Origin: Acidaminococcaceae bacterium
Lineage (GTDB): Bacteria > Bacillota > Negativicutes > Acidaminococcales > Acidaminococcaceae
Direction of reading: 5' to 3'
Assembly: GCA_944390935.1 (NCBI GenBank)
Contig: CALXRU010000006.1
Location: forward strand, 1 to 64,000
DNA: 64,000 bases
A program made the translations under genes and the position numbers. The notes beneath the pieces are model-generated. The model was not told where the DNA came from and made no database searches. It saw nothing but the letters and a program-made list of their open reading frames with translations. Each line of letters opens with the position of its first letter. Within the stretch, counting starts at the first letter, position 1. Shown one piece after another: positions 61,199-64,000 of the stretch.

Positions 61199-61627
61199 TT
61201 ATCTCATTTTGGCAGCCATGGAAAGTTCCACGGTTCTGATTCTGCCGAGAGCTCTTGCCTTAGCAGCTTCCGCCCTTTTAATGTTGAGGTCAACAGTAAA
61301 ATTAGCAATGCGGCTTTCAGCTCTTTCCAAAGCTGCGTGCGCACGTTCAAGGTCGATATCTTCGGCTGCTTCGGCTAAAATACTGAGAATAGTAATTTTA
61401 TTTTTTACTATTTCAGCAAACCCGCCGGATAAATAAATGAAATGTTCTTCATTATTGGAATCCCTGTATTTAAACGGGGCATCTTTAAGCGCTGCAATGG
61501 CAGGCATATGGTTGGCGAAAACGCCAAAACCGCCGTCTAAAGCTTCAAAACCTGCGTATACAACGTTATCTCTTTTAATGAAGTATTTATCAGGGGTTAC
61601 AATTTCCAATTGCATTAAATTAGCCAT
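61199..61627 (-). CDS. atpC: ATP synthase F1 subunit epsilon
   Basis: Central-stalk subunit, 142 aa. Beta-sandwich domain (MQLEIVTPDKYFIKRDNVVY, then FGVFANHMPAIAALKDAPFK and FIYLSGGFAEIVKNKITIL) and a two-helix C-terminal domain (DLERAHAALERAESRIANFT). Start ATG 61627 is 4 nt after the atpD stop with AGGTGG inside atpD; a start at 61615 (MQLEIV) is possible. Last gene of the atp operon. Confidence 0.95.
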   Translation of the reverse strand: MANLMQLEIVTPDKYFIKRDNVVYAGFEALDGGFGVFANHMPAIAALKDAPFKYRDSNNEEHFIYLSGGFAEIVKNKITILSILAEAAEDIDLERAHAALERAESRIANFTVDLNIKRAEAAKARALGRIRTVELSMAAKMR

Positions 61628-61631
61628 GCAA

Positions 61632-63059
<1,428 letters not shown>

Positions 63060-63081
63060 CTAAATTACTTATAAATTATTC

Positions 63082-63981
63082 TCAGTTCTGTTTTAATGCC
63101 TCTGCGCCGCCGCAGATTTCGGTCAGCTCGCGGGTAATTTGTGCCTGACGGGCTTTGTTGTAGTTAAGCTCAAGGCTCTTAACCAGCTTAGCTGCGTTAT
63201 CGGTTGCGGAGCTCATTGCAGTCATACGGGCACCGAGCTCACTGGCTGCGGATTGTACGAGTGCGGCATAAACAACAGTTTCCAGATAACGAGGTGCCAA
63301 ATCGGCAAGGATATCTTCAGCTTCAGGCATGAACAGATACTCGGTATTTGTTTTAACCTGCGCTTCGCCTGCTTTAGGAGCTTCTGCCTTCGGGGGTTCC
63401 AAAGGAAGGATAACTTCTGCGGTAGGCATTTGTGCCAAAGCCGATTTAAACAAAGTATATACAATACGCAGTTCATCGAACTCGCCGCCGGCAAAACGCT
63501 GTGCTGCGTCATATGCAACTTCAACAGCATTGTTGTAAGAGGGCTTATCGGAGAAACCATAGTGGGATTTCAGCACGTTGAAACCACGGTGTCTGAAGAA
63601 ATCCCTTGCACGGCGGCCGCAGGTAATGATTGTGACTTCGCCGTTAACTTTCATGATTTCACTCATAGCATGTTTTAAAACATTGCTGCCGTAAGCGCCT
63701 GCAAGGCCTTTATCGGAGCACATTACCAAAAAACCAACCTTTTTAACCGGACGTTTCTGGAGCAAAGGATGTTTTCTCGGGTCAAGGCCGGACAAAGTTC
63801 CTTTATCGCCGACGATATTACTTAAAACCTCTTTAATTTTTATAGCATACGGACGGCTGGCGGCAGCTCTTTCCTGCGCTTTGCGCAGACGTGCCGCAGC
63901 AACCATTTTCATCGCCTTTGTGATTTGACCAATGTTCTTGACACTTTTCATGTGGCGATGAATCTCACGTGCAGTAGCCAT
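63082..63981 (-). CDS. atpG: ATP synthase F1 subunit gamma
   Basis: Rotor shaft subunit, 299 aa. N-terminal helix MATAREIHRHMKSVKNIGQI and TKAMKMVAAARLRKAQERAA, the mid-region VMCSDKGLAGAYGSNVLKHA (about residue 88), and the C-terminal helix ITRELTEICGGAEALKQN, which together form the coiled-coil shaft. Complete; the 19 nt before it presumably contain the end of atpA, which is outside the window. Confidence 0.97.
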   Translation of the reverse strand: MATAREIHRHMKSVKNIGQITKAMKMVAAARLRKAQERAAASRPYAIKIKEVLSNIVGDKGTLSGLDPRKHPLLQKRPVKKVGFLVMCSDKGLAGAYGSNVLKHAMSEIMKVNGEVTIITCGRRARDFFRHRGFNVLKSHYGFSDKPSYNNAVEVAYDAAQRFAGGEFDELRIVYTLFKSALAQMPTAEVILPLEPPKAEAPKAGEAQVKTNTEYLFMPEAEDILADLAPRYLETVVYAALVQSAASELGARMTAMSSATDNAAKLVKSLELNYNKARQAQITRELTEICGGAEALKQN

Positions 63982-64000
63982 CAGTCAATCACCTGCCTTC

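Overview
The window looks like a chromosomal segment of a diderm Firmicute (class Negativicutes, plausibly Acidaminococcaceae / Phascolarctobacterium-like; the taxon is inferred, not proven). Two things support this. First, the core gene order is that of Bacillus/Clostridia (ctsR-clpC-radA-yacL-ispDF-gltX-cysS-mrnC-rlmB-yacP-sigH ... rpmG-secE-nusG-rplKAJL-rpoBC, and ispE ... glmU-prs-pth), with a T-box riboswitch and CtsR control. Second, there are outer-membrane traits: an autotransporter ending in a C-terminal Phe and a tripartite-type RND pump.

Layout. 1-11022 (minus): transcription/translation superoperon, rpoC (cut by the window edge), rpoB, rplL, rplJ, rplA, rplK, nusG, secE, rpmG, with an L10-type leader before rplJ and a terminator plus leader between rplL and rpoB. 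11113-12984 (minus): tuf and a five-tRNA operon (Thr-Tyr-fMet-Thr-Met). 13024-16494 (minus): uppP, pfkA, a small P-loop protein resembling BREX BrxF, sigH. 16581-29546 (minus): RNA processing genes, thyX, cysS, gltX, ispDF, yacL, carD, radA, a ClpC with an N-terminal McsA-like zinc domain, and ctsR. 29678-38552 (minus): A-type flavoprotein, SbmA/YddA-like ABC transporter, RND pump and adaptor, a secreted protein. 38777-42710 (plus): NitT/TauT-type ABC importer and an aminotransferase. 42751-47628: accessory segment between two 27-bp perfect direct repeats, holding an HTH protein, a large autotransporter and a sigma-70-like protein, with a candidate small RNA next to it. 47627-50604 (minus): MATE exporter and a T-box-controlled BASS transporter. 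50700-55398 (minus): pth, prs, glmU, a GntR regulator, ispE. 55611-57310 (plus): YitT, DUF523, a 56-aa membrane peptide. 57436-63981 (minus): CsoR-type repressor, SLC13 transporter, ftsH, atpC, atpD, atpG.

How it works together. Most of the window is housekeeping: RNA polymerase, ribosome, aminoacyl-tRNA supply, isoprenoid precursors feeding undecaprenyl carriers (ispDF, ispE, uppP), cell-wall precursor and PRPP supply (glmU, prs), proteolysis (ClpC, FtsH) and ATP synthase. The parts most worth a second look are regulatory or modular: the McsA-ClpC fusion in an operon without mcsB, the orphan BrxF-like protein, the T-box on a BASS transporter, a G7 tract inside the autotransporter promoter, the matched terminator repeats bounding the autotransporter segment, a terminator hairpin in the MATE leader, and the 110-nt candidate RNA. 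Many near-consensus sigma-A promoters (17-bp spacers) and intrinsic terminators could be placed and are listed. No rRNA, CRISPR array, transposase or integrase was seen.
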